A program made the translations under genes and the position numbers. Below are positions 8,029 through 16,126 of a stretch of DNA of 39,530 bases, piece after piece. Below the pieces are notes generated by a model. That model saw only the letters and a program-made list of their open reading frames with translations, was not told where the DNA came from and made no database searches. The stretch is from Oscillospiraceae bacterium (GTDB lineage Bacteria; Bacillota; Clostridia; Oscillospirales; Ruminococcaceae), in the NCBI GenBank assembly GCA_017438745.1, contig JAFRUS010000044.1, positions 1 to 39,530 on the forward strand, given 5' to 3'. The stretch's first letter is position 1, and each line of letters starts with the position of its first letter.

Positions 8029-8427
8029 ATGAATTTTACACCAGTTATACTTGCTGAAGCAGCTGCTTCAGGCTCAACATCATCTGCAATGCTCTCAATG
8101 CTTATAACTTTCGTTCCTCTTTTTGCAGTTTTCTATTTTCTTATCGTAAGACCGCAGAAAAAGCGCGAGAAGGAAGAAAAGGAAATGCGTGAAAGCATAT
8201 CCATCGGCGATGAGATCGTCACTATAGGCGGAATAATTGGTCTTGTAGTACGTCAGACAGATGATACGCTTGTTATTGAAACAGGCGGTGACAGAAGCAA
8301 ACTTCGTATCCAGAAGTCAGCTGTCAAGGAAAACGTAACTGCCAGAGAAAGAATGCAGGCAGCGGCTGTTGAAGAAAAGAAGAATGCCGGTCCTGACAAA
8401 ACAGAAAAGTCTAAAAAGGAATCATAA
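8029..8427 (+). CDS. yajC: Preprotein translocase accessory subunit YajC
   Basis: The 132-residue protein has one membrane segment (about 22-42, FVPLFAVFYFLIVRPQKK) and the conserved RPQKKREKE stretch just after it. The YajC domain follows with IGDEIVTIGGIIG, and the tail is charged and lysine-rich. YajC associates with SecDF and the Sec channel in the cytoplasmic membrane. The ribosome binding site CCGGAGG is close to the start. It trails nfnB by 24 bases and is followed by a terminator, so it is probably the last gene of this operon. Confidence 0.93.
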   Translation: MNFTPVILAEAAASGSTSSAMLSMLITFVPLFAVFYFLIVRPQKKREKEEKEMRESISIGDEIVTIGGIIGLVVRQTDDTLVIETGGDRSKLRIQKSAVKENVTARERMQAAAVEEKKNAGPDKTEKSKKES

Positions 8428-8517
8428 AGATTCGCAGACTGATCTGATGAAAAAAGCAGAGCGAATGACGATATAGCATCAGAACCACTGCAGACTAAAG
8501 TTAATACAATTATTATG

Positions 8518-8559
8518 AAAATTGCAGTTATTTCGATAAGAAAAGACTGCAATTTTTTT
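8518..8559 (+). terminator. Rho-independent terminator after yajC
   Basis: An 11 bp stem AAAATTGCAGT / ACTGCAATTTT (8518-8528 with 8546-8556), long loop, and seven T residues. Confidence 0.85.
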
Positions 8560-8570
8560 ATAAAAAACTA

Positions 8571-8599
8571 TTGAAAAATAATAGACGGTGTGTTATAAT
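8571..8599 (+). promoter_or_regulatory. Promoter TTGAAA-17-TATAAT for the SCIFF locus
   Basis: TTGAAA at 8571-8576 and TATAAT at 8594-8599 with a 17 bp spacer. An AU-only hairpin (ATATAA-AAA-TTATAT, then TTTT) covers 8607-8625, right at the expected start of the RNA. Confidence 0.8.
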
Positions 8600-8718
8600 A
8601 CTGTTTATATAAAAATTATATTTTTATGAAGCACAGACCTGCACGGGGAAAACATGCAATGGCGCATCTCCGGTGTGATCAGTGTTTTATTATTTTCAGA
8701 CGGTGGAGGTGTTGCAGT

Positions 8719-8862
8719 ATGAAACATATAAGAACTCTAAGCAAGGCAGCTCCGGGAGGCAGTTCTGCAAAATCAGACTGCGGCAAATGCAAGTGCGTCT
8801 GTATGCCTGCATGCAGAATGTCAGTCACCGTAGCAGTACAGAAAGATAAAGTAAAAAAATGA
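8719..8862 (+). CDS. scfA: SCIFF ranthipeptide precursor (five-cysteine variant)
   Basis: This 47-residue peptide begins MKHIRTLSKA, the hallmark leader of the SCIFF family (six cysteines in forty-five residues), and its maturase is encoded next. The core has C21, C24, C26, C28 and C32. Compared with the usual CxxCxxxCxxxCxxxCT pattern, the fifth family cysteine is V36 and the last is absent, while C26 is extra. C32 and T37, the pair reported to be cross-linked by a thioether in the Clostridium thermocellum SCIFF, are kept at the same spacing. GGTGGAGGT precedes ATG 8719. The frame is open upstream to 8626, but no ribosome binding site supports that start. Confidence 0.9.
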   Translation: MKHIRTLSKAAPGGSSAKSDCGKCKCVCMPACRMSVTVAVQKDKVKK

Positions 8863-8878
8863 TATATCTTTAGAAATC

Positions 8879-8912
8879 AAAGGGACAATACGATCATGCG
8901 TTGTCCCTTTTT
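8879..8912 (+). terminator. Terminator between SCIFF precursor and maturase
   Basis: A perfect 10 bp stem AAAGGGACAA / TTGTCCCTTT (8879-8888 with 8901-8910) with a T-run. Partial read-through would give much more precursor than maturase, a common layout for ribosomal peptide loci. Confidence 0.85.
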
Positions 8913-8998
8913 GTGATTTATGATATGGAAGAAGCCGGCTTACCGGCTAAAGATTAAGGGGAAAACTGTATCTAACAGACTGGAGGGTAGAAAAGCTT

Positions 8999-10369
8999 AT
9001 GATCCACAAATTTAAAGCAGCAGGATACAACATAGTAATCGACGTAAACAGCGGCAGCATACATGTAATAGACGATCTCACATACGACATGCTTGAGAAC
9101 ATCGAACCTCCATTTGATCCGGTATGCCCGGAAGATGTACTTGAAAAGCTTCAGAAGTTTCACGAAAAAGAAGATATCTGGAGCTGCTACGATGAGGTGG
9201 TCGAGCTTTACAATGCCCACGAACTGTTCACCACAGAAGAGCCTCCGTGTACGAGCTGCGCTCCGGAAGTACCGGCGGTCAGGGCTGTCTGCCTGAACAT
9301 TTCGCACGACTGCAATCTCCGCTGCAGATACTGCTTTGCCGGAAACGGTCTTTTCGGCGGCGAAAGGGGACTTATGAAATCTGAAACAGCGTTTAAAGCT
9401 GTTGATTTCCTTATAGAGCATTCCGGCGATGTGAATGACCTTGAATTATACTTCTTCGGCGGCGAGCCGCTGTTAAATTTCAGTGTGCTCAAGGATACAG
9501 TTGAGTATGCGCATAAAAAGGAAGCCGAAACGGGAAAGAAGTTCCGCTTCAGCGTTACCACCAACGGTACTTTCCTTACTGAAGAAATGACCGAATATAT
9601 CAACCGTGAAATAGACAGTGTCGTTCTGTCGGCCGACGGACGAAAGGATGTAAACGACAGGCTGCGCTGCAGACCTGACGGCTCCGGTATCTACGATGAT
9701 ATAATGCCGAAATTCCACAGACTTGTGGACGGACGCGGCGGAAAGAACTACTGCATAAGAGGAACTTTCACAAAACTCAATACAGACTTTTCCGAAGATG
9801 TTTTCAACCTGGCAGACGAAGGTTTTACCAGCGTGTCCATCGAGCCGGTGGCTCCGGGATCACCTGAATATTCACTTGCCGGTCTCGACATACCGATGGT
9901 TTTCAGGGAATATGACCATCTTACTGAAAGAATGATAGAATCGGAAAAGGCGGGAAAACACATCGACTTTTTCCCGTTCAGCGTTGACATAAGACATTCC
10001 GGCTGCGAGAGAAGCCGTGAAAAAGGCTGCGGCTGCGGATACGAATATGTTGCAGTCACACCGTCCGGCGACATTTATCCTTGTCACCAGTTCATCAGCG
10101 GAGGTTCATACAAAATGGGAAATGTCCTTGACGGCACCTTCGACACGGAACTGCAGAAAAAGTTTGCTTCAACAGGCGTTACGACCATAAGCGCCTGCCA
10201 CGACTGCTGGGCCAAGTTCTACTGCGGCGGAGGCTGCAGAGCCAGCGCACATCTTCTTACCGGCGCCATCGACAAGCCTCACAAGCTTACCTGCCAGCTC
10301 ATCAAAAAGCGCATAGAATGCGCAATAGCCCTCATTACCGCAAGGGCTGATATCGACGGAATACTGTAA
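8999..10369 (+). CDS. scfB: Radical SAM thioether-forming SCIFF maturase
   Basis: The 456-residue enzyme is a radical SAM/SPASM protein. An N-terminal region of ~95 residues (VIDVNSGSIHVIDD) fits the peptide-recognition part of ranthipeptide maturases. The radical SAM cluster motif is C105-NLR-C109-RY-C112, followed by ELYFFGGEPLLNF. The SPASM part near the C-terminus is rich in cysteine (CERSREKGCGCGYEY, GDIYPCHQF, CHDCWAKFYCGGGCRAS), as expected for two auxiliary [4Fe-4S] clusters. It cleaves SAM to make a radical that joins a Cys sulfur to a carbon of the SCIFF precursor. GGAGGG lies before the ATG. It sits directly downstream of the precursor across a terminator. Confidence 0.95.
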   Translation: MIHKFKAAGYNIVIDVNSGSIHVIDDLTYDMLENIEPPFDPVCPEDVLEKLQKFHEKEDIWSCYDEVVELYNAHELFTTEEPPCTSCAPEVPAVRAVCLNISHDCNLRCRYCFAGNGLFGGERGLMKSETAFKAVDFLIEHSGDVNDLELYFFGGEPLLNFSVLKDTVEYAHKKEAETGKKFRFSVTTNGTFLTEEMTEYINREIDSVVLSADGRKDVNDRLRCRPDGSGIYDDIMPKFHRLVDGRGGKNYCIRGTFTKLNTDFSEDVFNLADEGFTSVSIEPVAPGSPEYSLAGLDIPMVFREYDHLTERMIESEKAGKHIDFFPFSVDIRHSGCERSREKGCGCGYEYVAVTPSGDIYPCHQFISGGSYKMGNVLDGTFDTELQKKFASTGVTTISACHDCWAKFYCGGGCRASAHLLTGAIDKPHKLTCQLIKKRIECAIALITARADIDGIL

Positions 10370-10373
10370 AACT

Positions 10374-10408
10374 AAAGGCGAAGTTCGGATAAACGGACTT
10401 CGCCTTTT
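10374..10408 (+). terminator. Rho-independent terminator after scfB
   Basis: An 11 bp stem AAAGGCGAAGT / ACTTCGCCTTT (10374-10384 with 10397-10407), ending in four T residues. Confidence 0.85.
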
Positions 10409-10453
10409 AATATGCACTGCTTTATTCATATAAAAGGATCTCCCCTTTTTGTC

Positions 10454-10542
10454 TGCGCTGATTTATTTATAAATCAGCGCAGAAAGCGGGGCTTCGCCCC
10501 GCAATCCCACCCCTACCGGAGATCCGGCGAAGCCGGATCTCC
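10454..10542. repeat. MITE-like palindromic repeat, copy 5
   Basis: Three hairpins in family order: TGCGCTGATTTA...TAAATCAGCGCA (10454-10481), GCGGGG-CTTC-GCCCCGC (10486-10502) and a CCGGAGATCCGGC / GCCGGATCTCC stem (10516-10542). The outer GGGAAA and TTTCCC ends are missing. Confidence 0.8.
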
Positions 10543-10591
10543 AAAAATAACTATTTATCTTATATTTTTTTCTCAAATTCATTATCTGATA

Positions 10592-10620
10592 TTGAAAAAA
10601 CACGTGAGGTATAGTATAAT
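10592..10620 (+). promoter_or_regulatory. Promoter TTGAAA-17-TATAAT for the SGNH hydrolase operon
   Basis: TTGAAA at 10592-10597 and TATAAT at 10615-10620 with a 17 bp spacer, 39 bases before the start codon. Confidence 0.8.
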
Positions 10621-10659
10621 TGATATTAGCATGATTTTTTTAAGGAAGGAAGTCAGACG

Positions 10660-11580
10660 ATGCCGGAAAACAGACCAGTAAGGACCGTTACAGCCCCTGT
10701 TGTAAGAAGAAAGAAAAAAAGGTCCAATCCATTTAAATTATCACTGATCTTAATGTTTTACGTGGTAAGTATAATAGTTAGTTTTTTAATTTATGCAAAT
10801 AATTTCGATATATCATCCAAGCCGTCACCTACATACAACGGCGGCGCTCCGAAGCAGGAACCTGTTATAGTGACAGATTCTGAAGGCGCATCAGTAACTG
10901 ATGCCGAAGGAAACATGGTCGTTGAGATGAGCGACATTGAAGAAAGCAGGGAAGCTGAAGGCATAAACCCTGTACCTGAATCAGAAGCTCAGCCGGAATC
11001 ATATCTGGAAAGCTGTATGTTCATCGGTGATTCCATCACAACAGGTCTTTCAGTTTACAAGCTTGTTCCTTCAGACAACGTACTTGCCGATGTCGGACTC
11101 CGTGTCGACAAGATCAATGAAACAACTGTCAAGAACACGAGATTTGACGAACCAGTCAAGGTAATGACAGCGCTCGAGGAAGTAAGACCTGCAAACATCT
11201 ACATTCTCCTCGGCACAAACGGCGTTGCATGGTACAACAACGATTCAATGATTGAGCAGTACGGTGCATTTGTTGACGATATCAAGACAAAGCTTCCTGA
11301 TTCAAAGATCTACATCATTTCACTCACACCTGTAGGTACGATGAAGGAAAACATAGATACAGTAGAAAACGGTAAGGTCCTCAATTCAGAGATCGACCAG
11401 TTCAACGCAAGACTTCTTGACCTTGCGAATCAGAAAAACGTTTATTATGTTGACGTAAACTCAGAACTCAAGGATGCATCAGGAAAGCTTCCTGATGATG
11501 TTACAAGGGACGGTATGCATTTCACACTTGATGTTTATAAGAAGTTTGTAAATTACATTCTTACACACACGGCGAAATAA
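10660..11580 (+). CDS. Membrane-anchored SGNH/GDSL hydrolase
   Basis: The 306-residue protein has a basic cytoplasmic N-terminus (RRKKKR), a single membrane span (about 27-46) and an acidic linker to ~115. The outer SGNH hydrolase domain has the catalytic triad motifs GDSIT (Ser125), LLGTNG (Asn187 in the oxyanion block) and RDGMH (Asp284, His287). Enzymes of this family remove acyl groups, often acetyl groups from glycans. AAGGAAGG precedes the ATG. A paralog follows immediately in the same frame, then a lipoprotein, forming a three-gene operon. The substrate is unknown; cell wall or polysaccharide O-acetyl groups are an inference from location. Confidence 0.85.
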   Translation: MPENRPVRTVTAPVVRRKKKRSNPFKLSLILMFYVVSIIVSFLIYANNFDISSKPSPTYNGGAPKQEPVIVTDSEGASVTDAEGNMVVEMSDIEESREAEGINPVPESEAQPESYLESCMFIGDSITTGLSVYKLVPSDNVLADVGLRVDKINETTVKNTRFDEPVKVMTALEEVRPANIYILLGTNGVAWYNNDSMIEQYGAFVDDIKTKLPDSKIYIISLTPVGTMKENIDTVENGKVLNSEIDQFNARLLDLANQKNVYYVDVNSELKDASGKLPDDVTRDGMHFTLDVYKKFVNYILTHTAK

Positions 11581-11598
11581 AACCGAAAGGCGGTAAAG

Positions 11599-12591
11599 AT
11601 CACGGACAGTAATAATATTATAAAAATTACTGCTGCGGCTTTATTGGTTATTTTTGCTGGAAGTTATATTTCCACAGTAGTCAGTAACAGTACTGACGAA
11701 ACCGTGGAAGATATGCCTTCTGAAACAGTCTTAAGGGAAGCTGCATTACCGGAAACCAGTGTGATCACTGAAATGAGTGTGCCGTTCACGGCAGTGTCTG
11801 AATCCGGTACGGCTGTGTTTACAGCAGCGACAAAACCGGTCACGACGGTGACTGAGGTTTCTGAAACGGAAGAGACTGAAACCGAGACAGAGGTCCCTGA
11901 AGAAACTGAAGAAGAGATCACCGAAACAGAGCCTGAAACGGAACAGGAAACTGCTCCGGTAACTGAAGCGGAAAAACCTTCAGGCGGATCTCATTCCGGC
12001 GATTATAACTATGGAGCACCTGTCCCTGCGTCAGGTCAGGTCAAAGGCAGCGATTATTATGATACCTGTGCTTTTGTAGGGGATTCGCACACAAACGGCC
12101 TGGGTGCATACGGATTTGTTGATAAAAGCAGAGTCTTTGCCAAGGACGGTCTGTCCATAAGCAATATCTCGCAGAGCATAAGTCCGTCAAGCATAGCGTC
12201 AGTTTCACCTGAAAATGTCTATATAATGATGGGAACCAACGGTATTGCGTGGCTGAAGCCATCTGACATGATAGCTTCCTACGAAGATTATGTCGATGAT
12301 ATAGTTTCGCAGATACCGGGAGTTAATATCTATATTCTTTCAATTCCGCCGGTCTCGTATGAACGTTCGACCACGACTGATGCGAAAAAGAATATAAGCA
12401 TGGACAAGATCCGCGAATACAATTCCGGACTTCAGGAAATGGCGGCGAGAAATGAATGGTATTTTGTCGATACATTCTCCGAGATATGCGGCCCGAGCGG
12501 CTACCTCGAAGGTTCGACTGACGGTATCCATATGCCGGTAGATACCTACAGGAAGTTTACAGATTATATATTAAGTCATACAGTAGAATAA
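11599..12591 (+). CDS. Second membrane-anchored SGNH/GDSL hydrolase, probable non-standard start
   Basis: A paralog of the preceding gene, with a membrane span, a long Thr/Glu-rich linker (about residues 35-125) and an SGNH domain: FVGDSHTNG (Ser163 with this start), MMGTNGIAW and STDGIHMP. No ATG or GTG lies between the previous stop and the membrane span. The first ordinary candidate is TTG 11644, which would cut off half of the hydrophobic segment (KITAAALLVIFAG) and has no ribosome binding site. AAAGG (11586-11590) stands eight bases before ATC 11599, where an N-terminus ITDSNNIIKITAAALL reads naturally. Either AUC is used as start or an ATG was changed by mutation or sequencing error. 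The gap after the previous stop is 18 bases, so translation is probably coupled. Confidence 0.75.
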   Translation: MTDSNNIIKITAAALLVIFAGSYISTVVSNSTDETVEDMPSETVLREAALPETSVITEMSVPFTAVSESGTAVFTAATKPVTTVTEVSETEETETETEVPEETEEEITETEPETEQETAPVTEAEKPSGGSHSGDYNYGAPVPASGQVKGSDYYDTCAFVGDSHTNGLGAYGFVDKSRVFAKDGLSISNISQSISPSSIASVSPENVYIMMGTNGIAWLKPSDMIASYEDYVDDIVSQIPGVNIYILSIPPVSYERSTTTDAKKNISMDKIREYNSGLQEMAARNEWYFVDTFSEICGPSGYLEGSTDGIHMPVDTYRKFTDYILSHTVE

Positions 12592-12603
12592 GGGGGAAGA
12601 GCA

Positions 12604-13068
12604 ATGAAAAGAATTACATCAGCTGTTTTAGCCTGCATTACAGCAGGAATGCTTTTATGCTCATGTTCCGGCGGCGAATCGAACGCTGCGGCAGCAGATC
12701 TTCTTAAGGCTGCGCTTGATAACGGAACAGGATTTGACGAAATGGTGAGCGTAGAAGGTTCTGACATAAAATATACATACGACATCGACGAAAGCCTGTA
12801 CGAAGACTTTGCTGCATCAGTAGCCGGAAACATGGCATATGCCGAGGAAGTTGTTTTCGTAAAGGCATCTTCAGATGAAAATGTAGAAAAGATACAGAAA
12901 GCTCTTGAAAAGAGACTGGAGAGCAGAAAAGAAACTCTTAAGAGCTATGCGCCGGCTGAGTACGACAAGCTGAATAAGAGCAAGGTCGAAACAAAGGGCC
13001 GTTACGTATACCTCGTTGTATGCGAGGATTCAAAGAAGGCTGCCAGTGCGGCTGAAAAAGCTTTTTAA
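12604..13068 (+). CDS. DUF4358-like lipoprotein
   Basis: The 154-residue protein has a lipoprotein signal ending in LLCSC, with Cys21 as the likely lipidated residue. The remaining ~130 residues look like the DUF4358 family: a mixed alpha/beta domain with a lysine/glutamate-rich helix (VEKIQKALEKRLESRKETL) and a closing strand GRYVYLVVCED. DUF4358 proteins often sit next to O-acyltransferase or SGNH genes in clostridial genomes, which fits the two SGNH hydrolases just upstream. The start follows GGGGGAAGAG. The family name is from memory of similar sequences and the molecular role is not known. Confidence 0.75.
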   Translation: MKRITSAVLACITAGMLLCSCSGGESNAAAADLLKAALDNGTGFDEMVSVEGSDIKYTYDIDESLYEDFAASVAGNMAYAEEVVFVKASSDENVEKIQKALEKRLESRKETLKSYAPAEYDKLNKSKVETKGRYVYLVVCEDSKKAASAAEKAF

Positions 13069-13091
13069 TAACGTAAAACCGAATATCGTAT

Positions 13092-13132
13092 CAATACCAG
13101 ACACGCTTTTAAAGGTGTTTGGTATTGTTTTT
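13092..13132 (+). terminator. Terminator ahead of nrdD
   Basis: A 13 bp stem (13092-13104 with 13115-13127, one G-U pair) and five T residues. It ends only 24 bases before the nrdD start, so it may also act as a leader attenuator. Confidence 0.8.
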
Positions 13133-13156
13133 CATTGTAAAGGAGAGTGTGGATAA

Positions 13157-15487
13157 ATGATCACGAAGATCATAAAAAGAGACGGACGAAAGGTCACATT
13201 CAATATCGACAAGATGGCTAACGCTATATTCAGAGCAGCACAGTCCGTGGGAGGATCAGACTATCAGGAATCCATGGATATAGCCTGCAGGATCACTGAG
13301 AATATGGACGAGAATTTCAGAGGTACGATCCCTACTGTTGAACAGGTGCAGGATATAGTTGAAAAGACTCTTATCGAAGAGGGCCACGCAAAGACTGCAA
13401 AGGCATATATTCTCTATCGCTACGAAAGAACACGTGCCAGAGAAATGAAGTCAAGCCTTATGAAAGTCTTCAAGGATCTGACTTTCAAGTCGGCAAAGGA
13501 CAGCGACATCAAGCGTGAAAACGCAAATATAGACGGCGACACTGCAATGGGCACGATGCTCAAGTACGGTTCAGTAAGCGCCAAGGAATTCTACGAGATG
13601 TACGTTCTCGAAAGAGATCATGCCAAGGCTCATGAAAAAGGATATATCCACATCCACGACCTTGACTTCCTTACACTTACGACTACCTGCTGCCAGATAG
13701 ACCTTATTAAGCTCTTTAAGAACGGCTTTTCAACAGGTCACGGTTTCTTAAGGGAGCCAAACGATATCGCCAGCTATTCAGCTCTTGCCTGCATTGCCAT
13801 CCAGTCGAACCAGAACGACCAGCACGGCGGACAGAGCGTGCCGAATTTCGACTACGCAATGGCTGTGGGCGTAAGAAAGACATACAAGAACCGTTACGTT
13901 CAGAACGTGGCAAGATGCCTTGAACTTTTCGGTATTTCAGACAATGCACTCGAAACTGCAAAGAAGATCGCTGCGGAAATAAAGGAGGACACAGGTCTTG
14001 TTCCTGTGCTTTCAGGAGATAACGGATATCAGAAGGCTGAATTTGAAAAACTCACGATACTCACTGATGCAGAAAATGCGAAGAAGATCCAGGAGTTCTC
14101 ATCTTCAGCAGCTTTCAGGGAAACCAACAGAGCTACCTATCAGGCGATGGAGGCTCTTATCCACAACCTCAACACCATGAACAGCCGTGCTGGTGCCCAG
14201 ACTCCGTTCAGTTCAATAAACTACGGTACTGACACATCTCCGGAAGGAAGAATGGTAATCAAGAATATACTCCTTGCAAATGAAGCGGGTCTTGGAAACG
14301 GCGAAACACCGATCTTCCCTATACACATCTTCAAGATCAAGGAAGGCGTAAACTACAACAAGGAAGACCCGAACTACGATCTTTTCAAGCTCGCATGCCG
14401 TGTATCGGCTAAGCGTCTGTTCCCGAACTTCTCGTTCATCGACGCTCCGTTCAATCTTCCTTACTATCACGAAGGCGACTATAACACTGAGGTCGCTTAC
14501 ATGGGATGCCGTACACGAGTAATCGGAAATGTGTACGACAAGTCAAGAGAGATCGTTACAGGACGAGGCAATTTAAGCTTCACTTCAATCAATCTTCCGC
14601 GTCTTGCAATCAAGTCGAAGGGAGATCTTAACAAGTTCTACGAGCTTCTCGACAAGTACATGGATCTCTGCATCGACCAGCTTATGGCCCGCTACAAGAT
14701 TCAGGCACAGAAGACAGTGAAGAACTTCCCGTTCCTCATGGGACAGGGCGTGTGGATAGATTCCGACAAGCTCAGGGAAAATGACACAGTAGGCGAAGTT
14801 CTCAAGCACGGAACCATGTCAGTTGGATTCATCGGCCTTGCTGAAACTCTTGTGGCTCTTACAGGAAAGCATCACGGTGAAGACGAGAATTCAAGGAAAC
14901 TCGGCCTTGAGATAATCACAAGAATGCGTAAAAGACTTGACGAGGAATGTGAAAAGACAGGACTCAACTTCTCGCTTCTTGCCACACCGGCTGAAGGACT
15001 TTCAGGCCGTTTCGTAAAGATGGACGCAAAGAAATACGGCATTATCAAGGGCGTAACCGACAGGGAATACTACACAAACTCATTCCATGTACCGGTTTAC
15101 TACCACATCAGTGCCTTTGACAAGATAAAGATCGAAGCTCCGTACCATGCTCTGACAAACGCAGGTCATATAAGCTATGTTGAGCTCGACGGCGATCCGC
15201 TTCAGAATCTTTCTGCCTTTGAAAAGGTCGTAAGATGCATGAAGGAATCAGGCATCGGATACGGTTCGATAAACCATCCGGTAGACCGTGACCCTGTCTG
15301 CGGATATACAGGAATAATCGGTGATACCTGTCCGAAGTGCGGACGCACCGAAGCTGAGCATATGCGTAATTTTGAACGTATAAGAAGAATCACAGGCTAC
15401 CTTGTAGGAACGGTTGACCGTTTCAATAACGCCAAGCAGGCCGAAGTACGTGACAGAGTAAAGCACAGCGTTGAAGAAAATGAATGA
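13157..15487 (+). CDS. nrdD: Anaerobic ribonucleoside-triphosphate reductase
   Basis: This 776-residue class III reductase makes dNTPs from NTPs without oxygen. Residues 1-95 form the ATP-cone allosteric domain (IIKRDGRKVTFNIDKMANAI). The catalytic barrel follows, and the C-terminus has the zinc-site region DPVCGYTG...CPKCGR and the glycyl radical loop RITGYLVGTVDRFNNAK with Gly747 as the radical site. The ribosome binding site AAAGGAGAG precedes ATG 13157. Its stop overlaps the activase start by eight bases, so NrdD and NrdG are translationally coupled. I saw no clear NrdR box upstream. Confidence 0.98.
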   Translation: MITKIIKRDGRKVTFNIDKMANAIFRAAQSVGGSDYQESMDIACRITENMDENFRGTIPTVEQVQDIVEKTLIEEGHAKTAKAYILYRYERTRAREMKSSLMKVFKDLTFKSAKDSDIKRENANIDGDTAMGTMLKYGSVSAKEFYEMYVLERDHAKAHEKGYIHIHDLDFLTLTTTCCQIDLIKLFKNGFSTGHGFLREPNDIASYSALACIAIQSNQNDQHGGQSVPNFDYAMAVGVRKTYKNRYVQNVARCLELFGISDNALETAKKIAAEIKEDTGLVPVLSGDNGYQKAEFEKLTILTDAENAKKIQEFSSSAAFRETNRATYQAMEALIHNLNTMNSRAGAQTPFSSINYGTDTSPEGRMVIKNILLANEAGLGNGETPIFPIHIFKIKEGVNYNKEDPNYDLFKLACRVSAKRLFPNFSFIDAPFNLPYYHEGDYNTEVAYMGCRTRVIGNVYDKSREIVTGRGNLSFTSINLPRLAIKSKGDLNKFYELLDKYMDLCIDQLMARYKIQAQKTVKNFPFLMGQGVWIDSDKLRENDTVGEVLKHGTMSVGFIGLAETLVALTGKHHGEDENSRKLGLEIITRMRKRLDEECEKTGLNFSLLATPAEGLSGRFVKMDAKKYGIIKGVTDREYYTNSFHVPVYYHISAFDKIKIEAPYHALTNAGHISYVELDGDPLQNLSAFEKVVRCMKESGIGYGSINHPVDRDPVCGYTGIIGDTCPKCGRTEAEHMRNFERIRRITGYLVGTVDRFNNAKQAEVRDRVKHSVEENE

Positions 15488-16001
15488 AAATGAATTAAGA
15501 TATGCCGGCACAGCCAACGATTCGATAGTTGACGGTCCGGGACTGAGGTTCTGCATATTCACCCAGGGCTGCCCGCACAAATGTCCTGGTTGTCACAATC
15601 CGCAGACCCATGATTTTGAAGGCGGAAAAACAGCGACCTTATCCTTTTTCATCGAAAAGATAAGGAAGAACCCGCTGCTTGACGGTGTGACCTTCAGCGG
15701 AGGGGAACCGTTCTGTCAGGCAAAGGCTCTTGCGGCACTTGCACATGAGCTGAAATATACGGAACTCAACATAGTTACCTATACAGGATACACCTATGAA
15801 TATCTCATAGAAAACGCGGATGAAAACAACGGCTTCATGGAACTTCTGGAATGTACGGACATACTCATCGACGGTCCGTTCATACAGAAACTCAGAAGCA
15901 TAGAACTTAAGTTCCGCGGCAGCAGCAACCAGCGTATTATCGACTGCAGGAAGAGCCTTGAAACAGGCACGGTTGTCGAGATCGATCCTGATACGCTTTA
16001 G
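15480..16001 (+). CDS. nrdG: Anaerobic ribonucleotide reductase activating protein
   Basis: The 173-residue radical SAM enzyme installs the glycyl radical on NrdD. It has the cluster motif C31-PHK-C35-PG-C38, the GGEPF motif (VTFSGGEPFCQAKAL) and the family N-terminus RYAGTANDSIVDGPGLR. I chose ATG 15480, inside the nrdD stop region (ATGAATGA), over the TTG at 15471, because it gives the usual N-terminus and a standard start codon. It is the last gene of the nrdDG operon; repeat copy 6 follows directly. Confidence 0.95.
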   Translation: MNENELRYAGTANDSIVDGPGLRFCIFTQGCPHKCPGCHNPQTHDFEGGKTATLSFFIEKIRKNPLLDGVTFSGGEPFCQAKALAALAHELKYTELNIVTYTGYTYEYLIENADENNGFMELLECTDILIDGPFIQKLRSIELKFRGSSNQRIIDCRKSLETGTVVEIDPDTL

Positions 16002-16070
16002 TAAACTCTGATTTATTCATAAATCAGAGTGGGGGACCGGGGCGAATCCCGACAATCCACCATCCGTGAA
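16002..16070. repeat. MITE-like repeat, copy 6
   Basis: It has the palindrome ACTCTGATTTATTCATAAAT...CAGAGT (16005-16030). Both arms changed together from CGCTGAT to CTCTGAT, keeping the pairing. A decayed GGGGCGAATCCC core follows. Confidence 0.75.
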
Positions 16071-16126
16071 TATACAGTAAACAAAAGCAATACCGGAAAC
16101 GGCAGTCATAGAAGGGAGCAAAAATT

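Noticed and set aside
8626..8718. Longer start for the SCIFF precursor
   Set aside because: The frame is open, but the extension has no ribosome binding site, its ATG falls directly after the AU hairpin, and the family leader MKHI begins at 8719.
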